6,416 nucleotides of DNA, taken from Dehalococcoidales bacterium. Lineage in GTDB: Bacteria > Chloroflexota > Dehalococcoidia > Dehalococcoidales > Fen-1064. The notes below the pieces were generated by a model. That model made no database searches and had not been told where the DNA came from. It saw nothing but the letters and a program-made list of their open reading frames with translations. Location: NCBI GenBank assembly GCA_030667735.1, contig DAOUVG010000096.1, positions 1-6,416 on the forward strand, in the 5' to 3' direction. Positions 1-6,259 of this stretch are shown here, one piece after another (the stretch's first letter is position 1; each line of letters begins with the position of its first letter). Made by a program: the position numbers and the translations under genes.

Positions 1-525
1 AACTTCGGGGTTGACTCCCTGTGTGATGAGCAGCTTATCAGGCTGGGACTGGGACATACTGTCAGCGATGTCGAAGAAACAGTCACTACTCTCAGGAAAG
101 ATGGCCTTAACTACATGTTTGATTTACTTGTTGGCGGCCCTGGCGAAACTCCCGGGACAGTCAGGACGACAATAGATGCAGTCAGGCAACTCGGTGTACC
201 GCTGGCGGGTATAGCTGCGGGCATACGCGCTTATCCCGGGACTCCTCTGGCGCAGGCCGTAACCGAAGGTACCATAAGGGAAGGCCTGCACCCGGACGCG
301 GTTACCGGACTCCACGAACCTGTCTTCTATTTGTCCCCGGGTCTTGGCAGTGATGCCCTGAGCCTGATTCATGAAATGGTATCCGGCGACCAGCGCTTCC
401 TTTTCCTGTCTTCACCTTCAGATGAAGATAACTATAACTATGCCGACGACGATACGCTCAGCGATACTATCAGAAAAGGAGCCAGGGGGGCTTACTGGGA
501 CATCATCAACAAGAACCGGCAGTAA
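1..525 (+). CDS. Radical SAM protein, C-terminal part (5' end outside the window)
   Basis: The frame is open from base 1 to a TAA at 523-525, giving 174 residues with no start in view, so this is the tail of a longer protein. Early residues read FGVDSLCDEQLIRLGLGHT, then LLVGGPGETPGTVRTTID at about 42-59. This matches the second half of a radical SAM TIM barrel (the 'G-x-(D/E)-S' strand, the 'L..LG.GHT' helix and the 'GGPGET' strand). IRAYPGTPLA follows at about 76-85. The end carries an FYLSPGLG segment, an acidic Tyr/Asn/Asp-rich stretch and a GARGAYWDI ending, which I associate with B12-binding-type radical SAM proteins. The CX3CX2C cluster motif and any cobalamin domain would lie upstream, so neither can be confirmed and the substrate is unknown. 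An ATG at 115 lies inside the domain and is not the real start. The gene converges on the minus-strand operon. Confidence 0.82.
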   Translation, partial: NFGVDSLCDEQLIRLGLGHTVSDVEETVTTLRKDGLNYMFDLLVGGPGETPGTVRTTIDAVRQLGVPLAGIAAGIRAYPGTPLAQAVTEGTIREGLHPDAVTGLHEPVFYLSPGLGSDALSLIHEMVSGDQRFLFLSSPSDEDNYNYADDDTLSDTIRKGARGAYWDIINKNRQ

Positions 526-529
526 GGTC

Positions 530-546
530 GGGTCAGACCCTGATCC
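530..546 (+). terminator. Small hairpin after the radical SAM stop codon (possible weak terminator)
   Basis: Four bases after the TAA, GGGTCAG (530-536) can pair with CTGATCC (540-546) across an ACC loop: seven pairs, one of them G-U. The same bases contain the palindrome GGGTCAGACCC (530-540). No T-run follows on the plus strand, so this is not a convincing intrinsic terminator. On the minus strand the G-U pair becomes an A-C mismatch. It lies between two convergent genes, where a terminator would be expected. Confidence 0.3.
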
Positions 547-556
547 GGTCCCCGCG

Positions 557-628
557 TCACGCCCTGCTCTCCACCTCACACGCTTCCTCGGCCATTACTG
601 CCGCACCGAGTGCGGTTACGCACTGTGG
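557..628 (-). other. In-frame continuation of the second activase beyond its TAA
   Basis: Reading the minus strand past the TAA at 629-631 in the same frame gives 23 sense codons and then TGA at 557-559. The translation begins PQCVTALGAAVMAEEA. The activase encoded at 1362-2213 ends its core with VPEEPLLSGAIGAAIIGKE. Aligning the two puts the TAA exactly at the Glu of the (V)P-x-E-P motif and matches ALGAA with AIGAA. This stretch is therefore the missing C-terminal helix of the family and not random sequence. A single GAA to TAA change explains it. Whether it is translated cannot be told from DNA alone. Confidence 0.85.
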
Positions 629-1348
629 TTACGGAGGTACAAGAAGCTCCACTCCCAGCTTGTCTTCCACCCTTTTGATGAGGCCTGTGTTAAGAGCACC
701 CCCTCCACTAATGGCACACCTCTCCTCCAGCCCCACTCTGCTCACCAGGGCGGATATCTTTCCAGCGAGAGCCTCGTGCACACCAGCGAGGATATCTTCT
801 CTTGGAACACCTTCAGATACCCGGGAAACAGCCTCCGACTCACCAAAAACTGCGCATCCGGTGGTGAACTTGACCGGATTTTGCGATTTCATTGAAAGTG
901 ACCCGATGTCTTCAAGCTTCACCTGGAGCACATTGGCGATTATGTCAAGGAAGCGCCCACTGCCACTGGCACACTTCTCACTGATAGTGAAGTCAACTAT
1001 CGTGCCCTGTTCACTGAGTCGCAGCACCTGCGTATATTGCCCCTGGACATCGATAACCGTCCGCGCTGATGGAAAGATGCTGATTATGCCCCGTGCACAA
1101 CAGCGTAGGTCTGCTACTTGCTGGTCGCAGAACTCCACGTTGGCACTACCCTGACCTGTAGCCACCGTGCAGGCAATGTCCTTCATGGACAGGTTAACCT
1201 TGGCCAGAAGCTCTTCGGCCAGTTTATGGGCTGCTACCCTGTAGTTAACACCGGAAAGGAGCAGGTGGGAGGCCTCCAACTTGCCATCGCAGGCGATTAC
1301 CCCTTTGCTCGTCGATGAGCCAATATCTATCCCCATGTAGTAAGCCAT
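629..1348 (-). CDS. Second acyl-CoA reductase/dehydratase activase (BcrD/HgdC-like ATPase), truncated by an in-frame TAA
   Basis: This 239-residue protein belongs to the BadF/BadG/BcrA/BcrD/HgdC ATPase family. Family members couple ATP hydrolysis to delivery of a low-potential electron to a cluster-containing partner. The ASKHA phosphate-1 loop is GIDIGSSTSKG (6-16). The two family cysteines that bridge a [4Fe-4S] cluster between subunits are Cys126 (SEKCASGSGRF) and Cys165 (TTGCAVFGESE). The adenosine-side motif ISGGGALNTG is at 213-222. Two motifs deviate: IDVQGQYTQ (99-107) replaces the usual IDIGGQDxK, and ATGQGSANVEF (63-73) replaces ATGYGRxNVPF. The ATG at 1348 is 13 bases after the preceding gene's stop, and a weak AAGGG overlaps that stop, suggesting translational coupling. 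The protein stops at LLVPP, before the conserved C-terminal helix, which is still encoded in frame down to 557. It may be a decaying gene, a sequence error or a readthrough case; family assignment is firm. Confidence 0.9.
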   Translation of the reverse strand: MAYYMGIDIGSSTSKGVIACDGKLEASHLLLSGVNYRVAAHKLAEELLAKVNLSMKDIACTVATGQGSANVEFCDQQVADLRCCARGIISIFPSARTVIDVQGQYTQVLRLSEQGTIVDFTISEKCASGSGRFLDIIANVLQVKLEDIGSLSMKSQNPVKFTTGCAVFGESEAVSRVSEGVPREDILAGVHEALAGKISALVSRVGLEERCAISGGGALNTGLIKRVEDKLGVELLVPP

Positions 1349-1361
1349 GTTAATCTAACCC

Positions 1362-2213
1362 TTACTTGAAGAAGGTTGCTTCCTCGAGGCGACGCTCCCC
1401 TGTTTGAATGGTCTCTCCATTGGCTAGTGCTTTAAAAGTGAGTTCCTTGCCGATGATGGCGGCACCAATCGCCCCGCTGAGCAGCGGTTCTTCGGGGACT
1501 AAGATAGGGCAACCCAGGCTCTCCGCAAGGGCCTTGACAACACCGATGTTCTTGGCAACACCCCCGGTAAAGACCACGTCCGGCTCCACCTTCAGTCGCC
1601 TTACCATTCTGGCTACCCGACTCGCAATGGCGTCGTGCAGGCCGGCAACGACGTCCTCCAGCGGTACATCGTTGGAGAGGTGGTTGACCACCTCCTGCTG
1701 GGCGAAGACAGTACAGGTACTGCTGACTGAAATCTTCTGTGTTGAACCGAGGGATATACGTCCCAGGTCCTCCAACTTCAGGCCCAGTGTTTCGGCCGTA
1801 ACCTCCAGGAACCTGCCTGTCCCGGCGGCACACTTGTCACTCATCACGAAATCGAGCAACTTGCCGTTTCTTATCTTGAGTCCCTTGACATCCTGTCCAC
1901 CAATATCAATAGCCAGTTTGACATTGGGGAAGAAGCTAGCAATACCACGTGCGTGGCAGGTCAGTTCCGTAATCTGCTTGTCAGCAAAAGGCACGTTAAT
2001 CCTGCCGTAACCGGTGGCCATAATGAAGGACATGTCTTCAATGCAAAGACCTGCTTGTATCAGTGCCTCTTCCATTACCTTATTGGCCAGACGACGATGT
2101 TCAGCACCGGTATGATTTACCACGTAGGCACATACCTGCTCATCCTCATCCAGGATTACGACTTTAGTCATGGTTGACCCGAGGTCAATCCCGGCGAAAT
2201 AGATGCGGACCAC
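1362..2213 (-). CDS. Acyl-CoA reductase/dehydratase activase (BcrA/HgdC-like ATPase)
   Basis: This 283-residue, full-length BadF/BcrA/HgdC-family ATPase probably reduces the catalytic component encoded just upstream, using ATP and an electron from ferredoxin or flavodoxin (none is encoded here). All diagnostic motifs are canonical: phosphate-1 loop GIDLGSTMTK (8-17), ATGYGRINVPF (66-76), phosphate-2 IDIGGQDVK (102-110), SDKCAAGTGRF with Cys128, SSTCTVFAQQE with Cys167 (the two [4Fe-4S] ligands of the family), FTGGVAKN (215-222), and the C-terminal VPEEP...GAIGAA (239-252). A tail of about 30 residues follows. The start is GTG at 2213. An in-frame TGA lies a few codons upstream and the next ATG is inside the phosphate loop, so GTG is the only sensible start. 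Its Shine-Dalgarno (GGAAAGGGG) nearly abuts the start, so initiation may be modest. The gap is 41 bases to the preceding gene and 13 to the next. It is a clear paralogue of the following gene. Confidence 0.94.
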   Translation of the reverse strand: MVRIYFAGIDLGSTMTKVVILDEDEQVCAYVVNHTGAEHRRLANKVMEEALIQAGLCIEDMSFIMATGYGRINVPFADKQITELTCHARGIASFFPNVKLAIDIGGQDVKGLKIRNGKLLDFVMSDKCAAGTGRFLEVTAETLGLKLEDLGRISLGSTQKISVSSTCTVFAQQEVVNHLSNDVPLEDVVAGLHDAIASRVARMVRRLKVEPDVVFTGGVAKNIGVVKALAESLGCPILVPEEPLLSGAIGAAIIGKELTFKALANGETIQTGERRLEEATFFK

Positions 2214-2254
2214 CCCCTTTCCGGGTCAGCATGGTGGGGCCGGATGCGGAACCA

Positions 2255-3427
2255 CTAGCCGATAATTTCAAGGAAACCCTGGACTCTCGTCCTCAACGGA
2301 GCCAGAGCCCCCTCGGTATAGTCATGTTCAAGATAAACACTAGGCAGACCGATGCTATCAAGGTAGTCCCGGATACCGGGAACATCATAGCCGTGAGTAT
2401 CACAGTATCGCACCGACTCCATAATCACGCCGTCAGCCTTCCATTCATCGGCATAGTCTTTCAGGTAGCTGAACCTGATTTCCAGGTCCTTCATGTAGTC
2501 TTTATGTACATCCATGTAGTTGTTCACCCGGAATGTACGCGAACATTTGATGTCGACCAGATAATGATAGGCCAATCCATCCAGAGGGTCATCAGTTATC
2601 TCTACATCATCGAAATAGGGACGGCTGCCGACACAGGTATCGTCCATGACAACATTAGCATCCAGACCCTCTATCATCTCCATCATTGCCGTGTCGTCAA
2701 TGATACTTCCCCATACCAGAAGCCGGGACGACTTCTTCTGAGGCCCGTTCGAACGTTCCTTAACCTCGCTGATGACCTCGCGCAGCAGCTGGTTACCCTC
2801 GTCGACAGGAATGCTCTCGATAGCCTTTATTACCTGTATTGTCTCGGCTCCCGATATCAGCGGAGGATTGAGCTTCTTGAGTTCGTACAACTCCCGCACC
2901 AGTGCCCGCTGCTCATTATGCACCCGTATCGCCGCTTCAAGCGCCTCCGACGTCATTTCCTTCCCGCTTAATCCCTCCAGCGCCTTCTTGTAGTCCTCAA
3001 GCAGTCCTTTCTCCTGGGCAAGGGCTGTTTCATGAAGTGTGTGAGGCATATCTATATGGTGAGAGAACGGGGGCTTGAGAGCGTAAATCCAGATACTACT
3101 CAGGGTCGAACCTACGTCACAAATGTGCGAGGTAACGATACCATCCAGGAAATCGTACTTCCCCTTCAAACCGATATCGAGACAACTACGCAGAAAGGGG
3201 CAGTTCACGGCTGGCATATATGAATCCGCTTCTGTAACCGGTTCATGTAAATCCCCGAAGATTCTGTATGGCACTATATCAAGGGCAGTCATCATCTCAA
3301 GGACAGGATATATGCAGAGATACCCCATCACTTTCTTGCCTTCCGCGCGTAGTTCCTTAACCCGGCTCGAGCGGTCCTGGTATAACTCTATAGACCGGGT
3401 AAGACCCTTACTTACCTCCGATGTCAT
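2255..3427 (-). CDS. Benzoyl-CoA reductase / 2-hydroxyacyl-CoA dehydratase subunit (BcrC/HgdB-like)
   Basis: This 390-residue protein is a member of the HgdB/FldC/BcrC family, the smaller catalytic subunit of ATP-dependent acyl-CoA reductases and 2-hydroxyacyl-CoA dehydratases. The N-terminal half has the family's YPVLEMMTALDIVPYRIFG strand-helix (about 40-58). Three cysteines occupy the places where the family ligates its [4Fe-4S] cluster: Cys76 (AVNCPFLRS), Cys103 (TSHICDVGS, after the 'DG' strand) and Cys342 (MESVRYCDTHGYD). MDDTCVGSR (261-269) and the final YLEHDYTEGALAPLRTRVQ (about 365-383) are also typical, although this last motif usually reads IEGDY. Length is normal for the family. 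The ATG at 3427 is preceded by a near-perfect AAGGAGGT (3435-3442) with 7-base spacing, the strongest ribosome site in the window. It presumably forms a heterodimer with the product of the gene 56 bases upstream. Whether it reduces an aromatic ring or dehydrates cannot be decided from motifs. Confidence 0.92.
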   Translation of the reverse strand: MTSEVSKGLTRSIELYQDRSSRVKELRAEGKKVMGYLCIYPVLEMMTALDIVPYRIFGDLHEPVTEADSYMPAVNCPFLRSCLDIGLKGKYDFLDGIVTSHICDVGSTLSSIWIYALKPPFSHHIDMPHTLHETALAQEKGLLEDYKKALEGLSGKEMTSEALEAAIRVHNEQRALVRELYELKKLNPPLISGAETIQVIKAIESIPVDEGNQLLREVISEVKERSNGPQKKSSRLLVWGSIIDDTAMMEMIEGLDANVVMDDTCVGSRPYFDDVEITDDPLDGLAYHYLVDIKCSRTFRVNNYMDVHKDYMKDLEIRFSYLKDYADEWKADGVIMESVRYCDTHGYDVPGIRDYLDSIGLPSVYLEHDYTEGALAPLRTRVQGFLEIIG

Positions 3428-3434
3428 TTATTGA

Positions 3435-3442
3435 ACCTCCTT
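3435..3442 (-). promoter_or_regulatory. Strong Shine-Dalgarno of the BcrC-like gene
   Basis: On the minus strand AAGGAGGT lies 7 bases before the ATG at 3427. It fixes that start and predicts efficient initiation compared with the weak sites before the two activase genes. Catalytic subunits may therefore be made in excess over activases, as is reported for related dehydratases; that is inference. Confidence 0.8.
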
Positions 3443-3483
3443 GCAGTACACTTTATCCGTTTGGTCCGAGCACTACCGGCGCA

Positions 3484-4857
3484 TTACCACGGCATCCCCA
3501 GTTCTTTCCTCACCTTCCGGTAATGGTCCATCGTCTCTTCAAAAGCCTCCGCCTTCCTCAGGGCTTCGGCCGCATTGAAGGCGCTTGCATCGATAATATC
3601 CCCTTCAATTACCAGTGACGGCACTTTCAAGACATCAAGTATTTTCCGCTGCAGCAGATTGAGCCCCGCCGAGGTTGCCCGGCATGTCAGCAGTACGTGC
3701 AGAACAACGCCATCAACCTGATAGTCACTAATATGCTTAAGGCCCAACCGACTGGATGTGCCATCGCGGATAATCTCATTCTTGATGGCCTCTACCTCGT
3801 CCGGTTCGTAATCCTCCTGAAGGCTTTCCTCAAGACTGCGGTACCGACGGCGCACGTAGCGTTCCATCGGGTCGTCATACATGCTGAGATCGACAGTTCG
3901 CGGTCGCATTGGACGGTAAGCGCTCTCGATAACGAAGTTCCAACCTCTTTCCGCCAGCTGGTCAAGAAATCCCAGAGTATGCCAGGGTGGCAGTCCCTCA
4001 AACGACATACGGTACTTCTCCGGTCGGTTGATACCGGCAATACCTTTCTCCACCCGCTCTGTAACCTCATCGTACATCTTCTGGTGACCCTCGATTATCA
4101 CCTCGGGATCAGCGGCTCCCCGGAACAGGGCGGCAGTCATGACACTCCAGAAATCACGGGTATGCATCGGCCCGGGACGCGACTTACGTAGCTCGTTAAT
4201 CTCCCAGCGCAACCGGTTGATTTCATTGGTACCGCCACCGGTGAACTCCAGCATATCCCAGTCCATCTTCTTACCGAGCAAGTTCTCAAGGAAAGCGACA
4301 AAAGCCTTCAACTCCTTGATTAGAAACTGAACGTTACGTTCGTAGGTCTCGCTCGACAATCTTTCCCTGATGCCGGGGCTGGGTGATTCAAGAGTCCAGA
4401 CAGGAGCGTCAAAGAAGCGTCCGAGCGACTGGAACCACTTGAAGCGGGCATCACAGGTCTCACCCGACGCCACCAGCAGGGTCGGCTTGGGCATACCGCC
4501 ACCGGGAGCTTCCGGTGGAATCTTACCACCCACGTCAACCATCCGGGCGGAATACCCCACAGAGGCCCGGGCATAACCGCAAAGATGAGAAGGCCAACCC
4601 TCAGCTTCCGAACGTTCCATAAATGGTTCCGCCATACCCTGCGCGGCACAGAGACTGCTATAGTTCTCCGGAAAGACCGTTTTTACTCCCATGGCATTGA
4701 GGATAGCATTGGACCATCCTTCGAGCATAACCCAGGCGACCGGTTTACCCTCTTCACTGGCCTCGACACCACCCTCGTACATTCTATCTACCTCGGCACG
4801 CAGTGCATACATCGACTTCAGTCTGTTAAGTGCCCTCGGTTTCGTTTCCTGCGTCAT
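3484..4857 (-). CDS. Benzoyl-CoA reductase / 2-hydroxyacyl-CoA dehydratase subunit (BcrB/HgdA-like)
   Basis: This 457-residue protein is a member of the HgdA/BcrB/BzdO side of the family, the larger catalytic subunit. Visible signatures are FPENYSSLCAAQGMAEPFM (62-80), SHLCGYARASVGY (90-102), SGETCDARFKWF (131-142), LEFTGGGTNEINRLRWEI (about 203-220), HVLLTCRATS (387-396) and the C-terminal VIEGDIIDASAFNAAEALRK (416-435). Cys93, Cys135 and Cys392 sit where the family places its three [4Fe-4S] ligands. The length (about 450) and the 'IEGDIxD...AFEETMDHYR' ending resemble benzoyl-CoA reductase B subunits more than short dehydratase subunits, in my judgement. The ATG at 4857 has GGGAGGA (4866-4872) 8 bases upstream. 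It starts 50 bases after the CoA-transferase stop and is followed by the partner subunit. Expected to be cytoplasmic; no signal peptide or membrane segment is seen. Confidence 0.92.
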   Translation of the reverse strand: MTQETKPRALNRLKSMYALRAEVDRMYEGGVEASEEGKPVAWVMLEGWSNAILNAMGVKTVFPENYSSLCAAQGMAEPFMERSEAEGWPSHLCGYARASVGYSARMVDVGGKIPPEAPGGGMPKPTLLVASGETCDARFKWFQSLGRFFDAPVWTLESPSPGIRERLSSETYERNVQFLIKELKAFVAFLENLLGKKMDWDMLEFTGGGTNEINRLRWEINELRKSRPGPMHTRDFWSVMTAALFRGAADPEVIIEGHQKMYDEVTERVEKGIAGINRPEKYRMSFEGLPPWHTLGFLDQLAERGWNFVIESAYRPMRPRTVDLSMYDDPMERYVRRRYRSLEESLQEDYEPDEVEAIKNEIIRDGTSSRLGLKHISDYQVDGVVLHVLLTCRATSAGLNLLQRKILDVLKVPSLVIEGDIIDASAFNAAEALRKAEAFEETMDHYRKVRKELGMPW

Positions 4858-4907
4858 TGCCAGAATCCTCCCTCTCGGCTTAATCTCGCCAACACGGCTC
4901 CGGACCG

Positions 4908-6140
4908 TCAGATAACTTCCTTTTCCCGAAACTCGGCGATATCCTCCCAGGTATAGCCCCCCATTTCAATCAGAACTTCTTCGGTATGCTGTCCGAATTC
5001 AGGGGCTTCGGCCACAATCTTCCCCGGCGTTTCGCTAAGTTCTACCGGCAAACCTCTTACTTTTACCTTGCCAAGTGTCTCGTGGTCGTAGTCTATTATA
5101 TATTTATTGGCTATCACCTGTGGGTCAGTGGTCAGGTCACGGATTGTCTGTATCGGCGTGCAGATGATGTCTCCGGTCTCCTTGAGATGCTTCATCCAAT
5201 CATCTACCGTCCGTGTCAAGAAAATCTCATCCATTATGGCAATGATTTCCGCGGTGTTCTCCCGCCTTACATCCTGGTCTATATATTTAGGGTCATCAAC
5301 CAGGTGCTGTATTCCCAGTGCTTCACAGACAACAGGCCATTGCCGGTCCGGTTGCAGCATACCCAGCACAATCCAGCGGTCATCCTTACATTTGTAGTAA
5401 TTCCACAGCGCGTTTCCCGCGTTTTTTCGCGTTGGCTTGGGAGCCTGTAACATCTCTTCGGTAGGATTCGGCATGAGGTATTGTGTTATACCAATATTCA
5501 GACTTTCCAGCGTTATCATGCTTCCCAGGTGTGAGACATCCAGCTTCTGACCGACTCCCTGCCTTTCCCGTGCTATAAGGGCCATTAGTATGCCATAAGC
5601 TGTCATTACTGCACCCATCTGGTCAGCCAGACCGCCGCCTAAAGGTAAGTTAGGGTCATCGGGAGTGGCGACAAAACTACTTATACCGGACCTTGCCAGC
5701 CCTATCATATCAAAGGCCGGTTCTTTAGCTTCAGGCCCCCTCGGCCCGTAGCCGGATGCAGCAGCATAGATTATGCCGGGATTATGCTCACGCAGGGTAT
5801 CGTAGTCCATTCCGAGTTTCTCCGGTACACCCTGCCTGAAGTTATGTACAAATACATCCGCATTCTTCACCAGGCGGTAAATAATGCCTTTGCCGTCCTG
5901 TTTGGTCAGGTCAACGGTAATGCTTTTCTTGCCGCGATTGTTGATTTCAAAGTAAGCATTTTTACCTTCGGGCATCTCACCAAGGGCGGTGAATTTGAGG
6001 CCACGGCCGGCATCCCCCATGATGCGGTTTTCGATATGGATTACCTCTGCGCCATAGTCAGCCAACAGGGCCGTTGCTACAGTCCCCATCTGCCATTGTG
6101 TCCAATCAAGGACCTTGATACCTTCAAGCGGTCCAGGCAT
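4908..6140 (-). CDS. Class III CoA-transferase (CaiB/BaiF family)
   Basis: From the ATG at 6140 the protein is 410 residues, normal for family III CoA-transferases. These move CoA between acyl-CoA donors and free acids through an aspartyl-CoA thioester. The start reads MPGPLEGIKVLDW, followed by LLADYGAEVIHIEN, NNRGKKSITVDL (about 67-78), VFVHNFRQG (about 96-104), the catalytic-Asp motif EPAFDMIGLARSG with Asp144, GGGLADQMGA (168-177) and the C-terminal FGQHTEEVL. Residue numbers are for this start. An upstream ATG at 6158 would add MCGGMS, but GGAGGT (6147-6152) is 6 bases before 6140 and sits inside that extension, so 6140 is preferred. As first gene of the operon it probably activates the acid used by the following reductase/dehydratase, as FldA and HadA do in phenyllactate and hydroxyisocaproate systems. 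Specificity is not readable; a formyl-, succinyl- or aryl-CoA donor is possible. Confidence 0.94.
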   Translation of the reverse strand: MPGPLEGIKVLDWTQWQMGTVATALLADYGAEVIHIENRIMGDAGRGLKFTALGEMPEGKNAYFEINNRGKKSITVDLTKQDGKGIIYRLVKNADVFVHNFRQGVPEKLGMDYDTLREHNPGIIYAAASGYGPRGPEAKEPAFDMIGLARSGISSFVATPDDPNLPLGGGLADQMGAVMTAYGILMALIARERQGVGQKLDVSHLGSMITLESLNIGITQYLMPNPTEEMLQAPKPTRKNAGNALWNYYKCKDDRWIVLGMLQPDRQWPVVCEALGIQHLVDDPKYIDQDVRRENTAEIIAIMDEIFLTRTVDDWMKHLKETGDIICTPIQTIRDLTTDPQVIANKYIIDYDHETLGKVKVRGLPVELSETPGKIVAEAPEFGQHTEEVLIEMGGYTWEDIAEFREKEVI

Positions 6141-6146
6141 GCTCAT

Positions 6147-6152
6147 ACCTCC
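6147..6152 (-). promoter_or_regulatory. Shine-Dalgarno deciding the CoA-transferase start
   Basis: GGAGGT on the minus strand ends 6 bases before the ATG at 6140 and directly abuts an ATG at 6146. It lies within the coding extension that would follow from starting at 6158. Spacing favours 6140, giving an N-terminus of MPGPLEG, which is where family members usually begin. Confidence 0.75.
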
Positions 6153-6184
6153 GCACATTCAATCGTTACAACTCTCCCGTGGCA

Positions 6185-6208
6185 CGTACCGGTCTATGAC
6201 CGTACCGG
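6185..6208 (-). repeat. Paired 8-base repeat / bulged hairpin in the operon leader
   Basis: On the minus strand CCGGTACG occurs twice, separated by 8 bases (16-base period), at 6201-6208 and 6185-6192. The same bases form an imperfect inverted repeat: GTACGGTC pairs with GACCGTAC-like sequence across an ATA loop (6186-6205), with one bulged base. It lies downstream of the predicted -10 and upstream of the CoA-transferase ribosome site, so it could be a protein operator or an RNA structure. A shorter repeat, GTGCCAC, occurs on either side of it (6223-6229 and 6179-6185). The function is inferred only from position. Confidence 0.5.
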
Positions 6209-6230
6209 CGGTGGTGATTTCTGTGGCACC

Positions 6231-6259
6231 ATTATAGCAACAACAGCGCAATATCGCCA
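6231..6259 (-). promoter_or_regulatory. Probable sigma-70 type promoter with an extended -10
   Basis: The minus strand reads TGCTATAAT at 6239-6231: a perfect TATAAT with the TG of an extended -10. Seventeen bases further up is TGGCGA (6254-6259), which matches only three positions of TTGACA; a weak -35 is usual for extended -10 promoters. Transcription would begin near 6224, leaving a leader of roughly 85 bases before the CoA-transferase. No equally good promoter was noticed in the intergenic gaps inside the operon, though I did not examine coding sequence exhaustively. Confidence 0.6.

Noticed and set aside
371..895. 174-codon plus-strand reading frame spanning the convergent junction
   Set aside because: It overlaps the radical SAM tail in another frame and the activase end in antisense; no ribosome site and no domain.
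1432..1833. 133-codon minus-strand frame overlapping the first activase
   Set aside because: Out-of-frame shadow on the same strand with Gly/Arg-rich, low-complexity translation.
1408..2010. 200-codon plus-strand reading frame opposite the first activase
   Set aside because: It lies wholly antisense to a gene with every family motif; its Ser/Thr/Pro-rich translation is typical of a shadow frame.
2174..2971. 265-codon plus-strand reading frame opposite the BcrC-like gene
   Set aside because: Antisense shadow; no domain recognised, and the opposite strand has cluster cysteines, a strong ribosome site and family-normal length.
6141..6158. Upstream ATG (6158) as CoA-transferase start
   Set aside because: It would place the GGAGGT ribosome site inside the coding sequence and add MCGGMS, which family members lack; the ATG at 6140 has ideal spacing.
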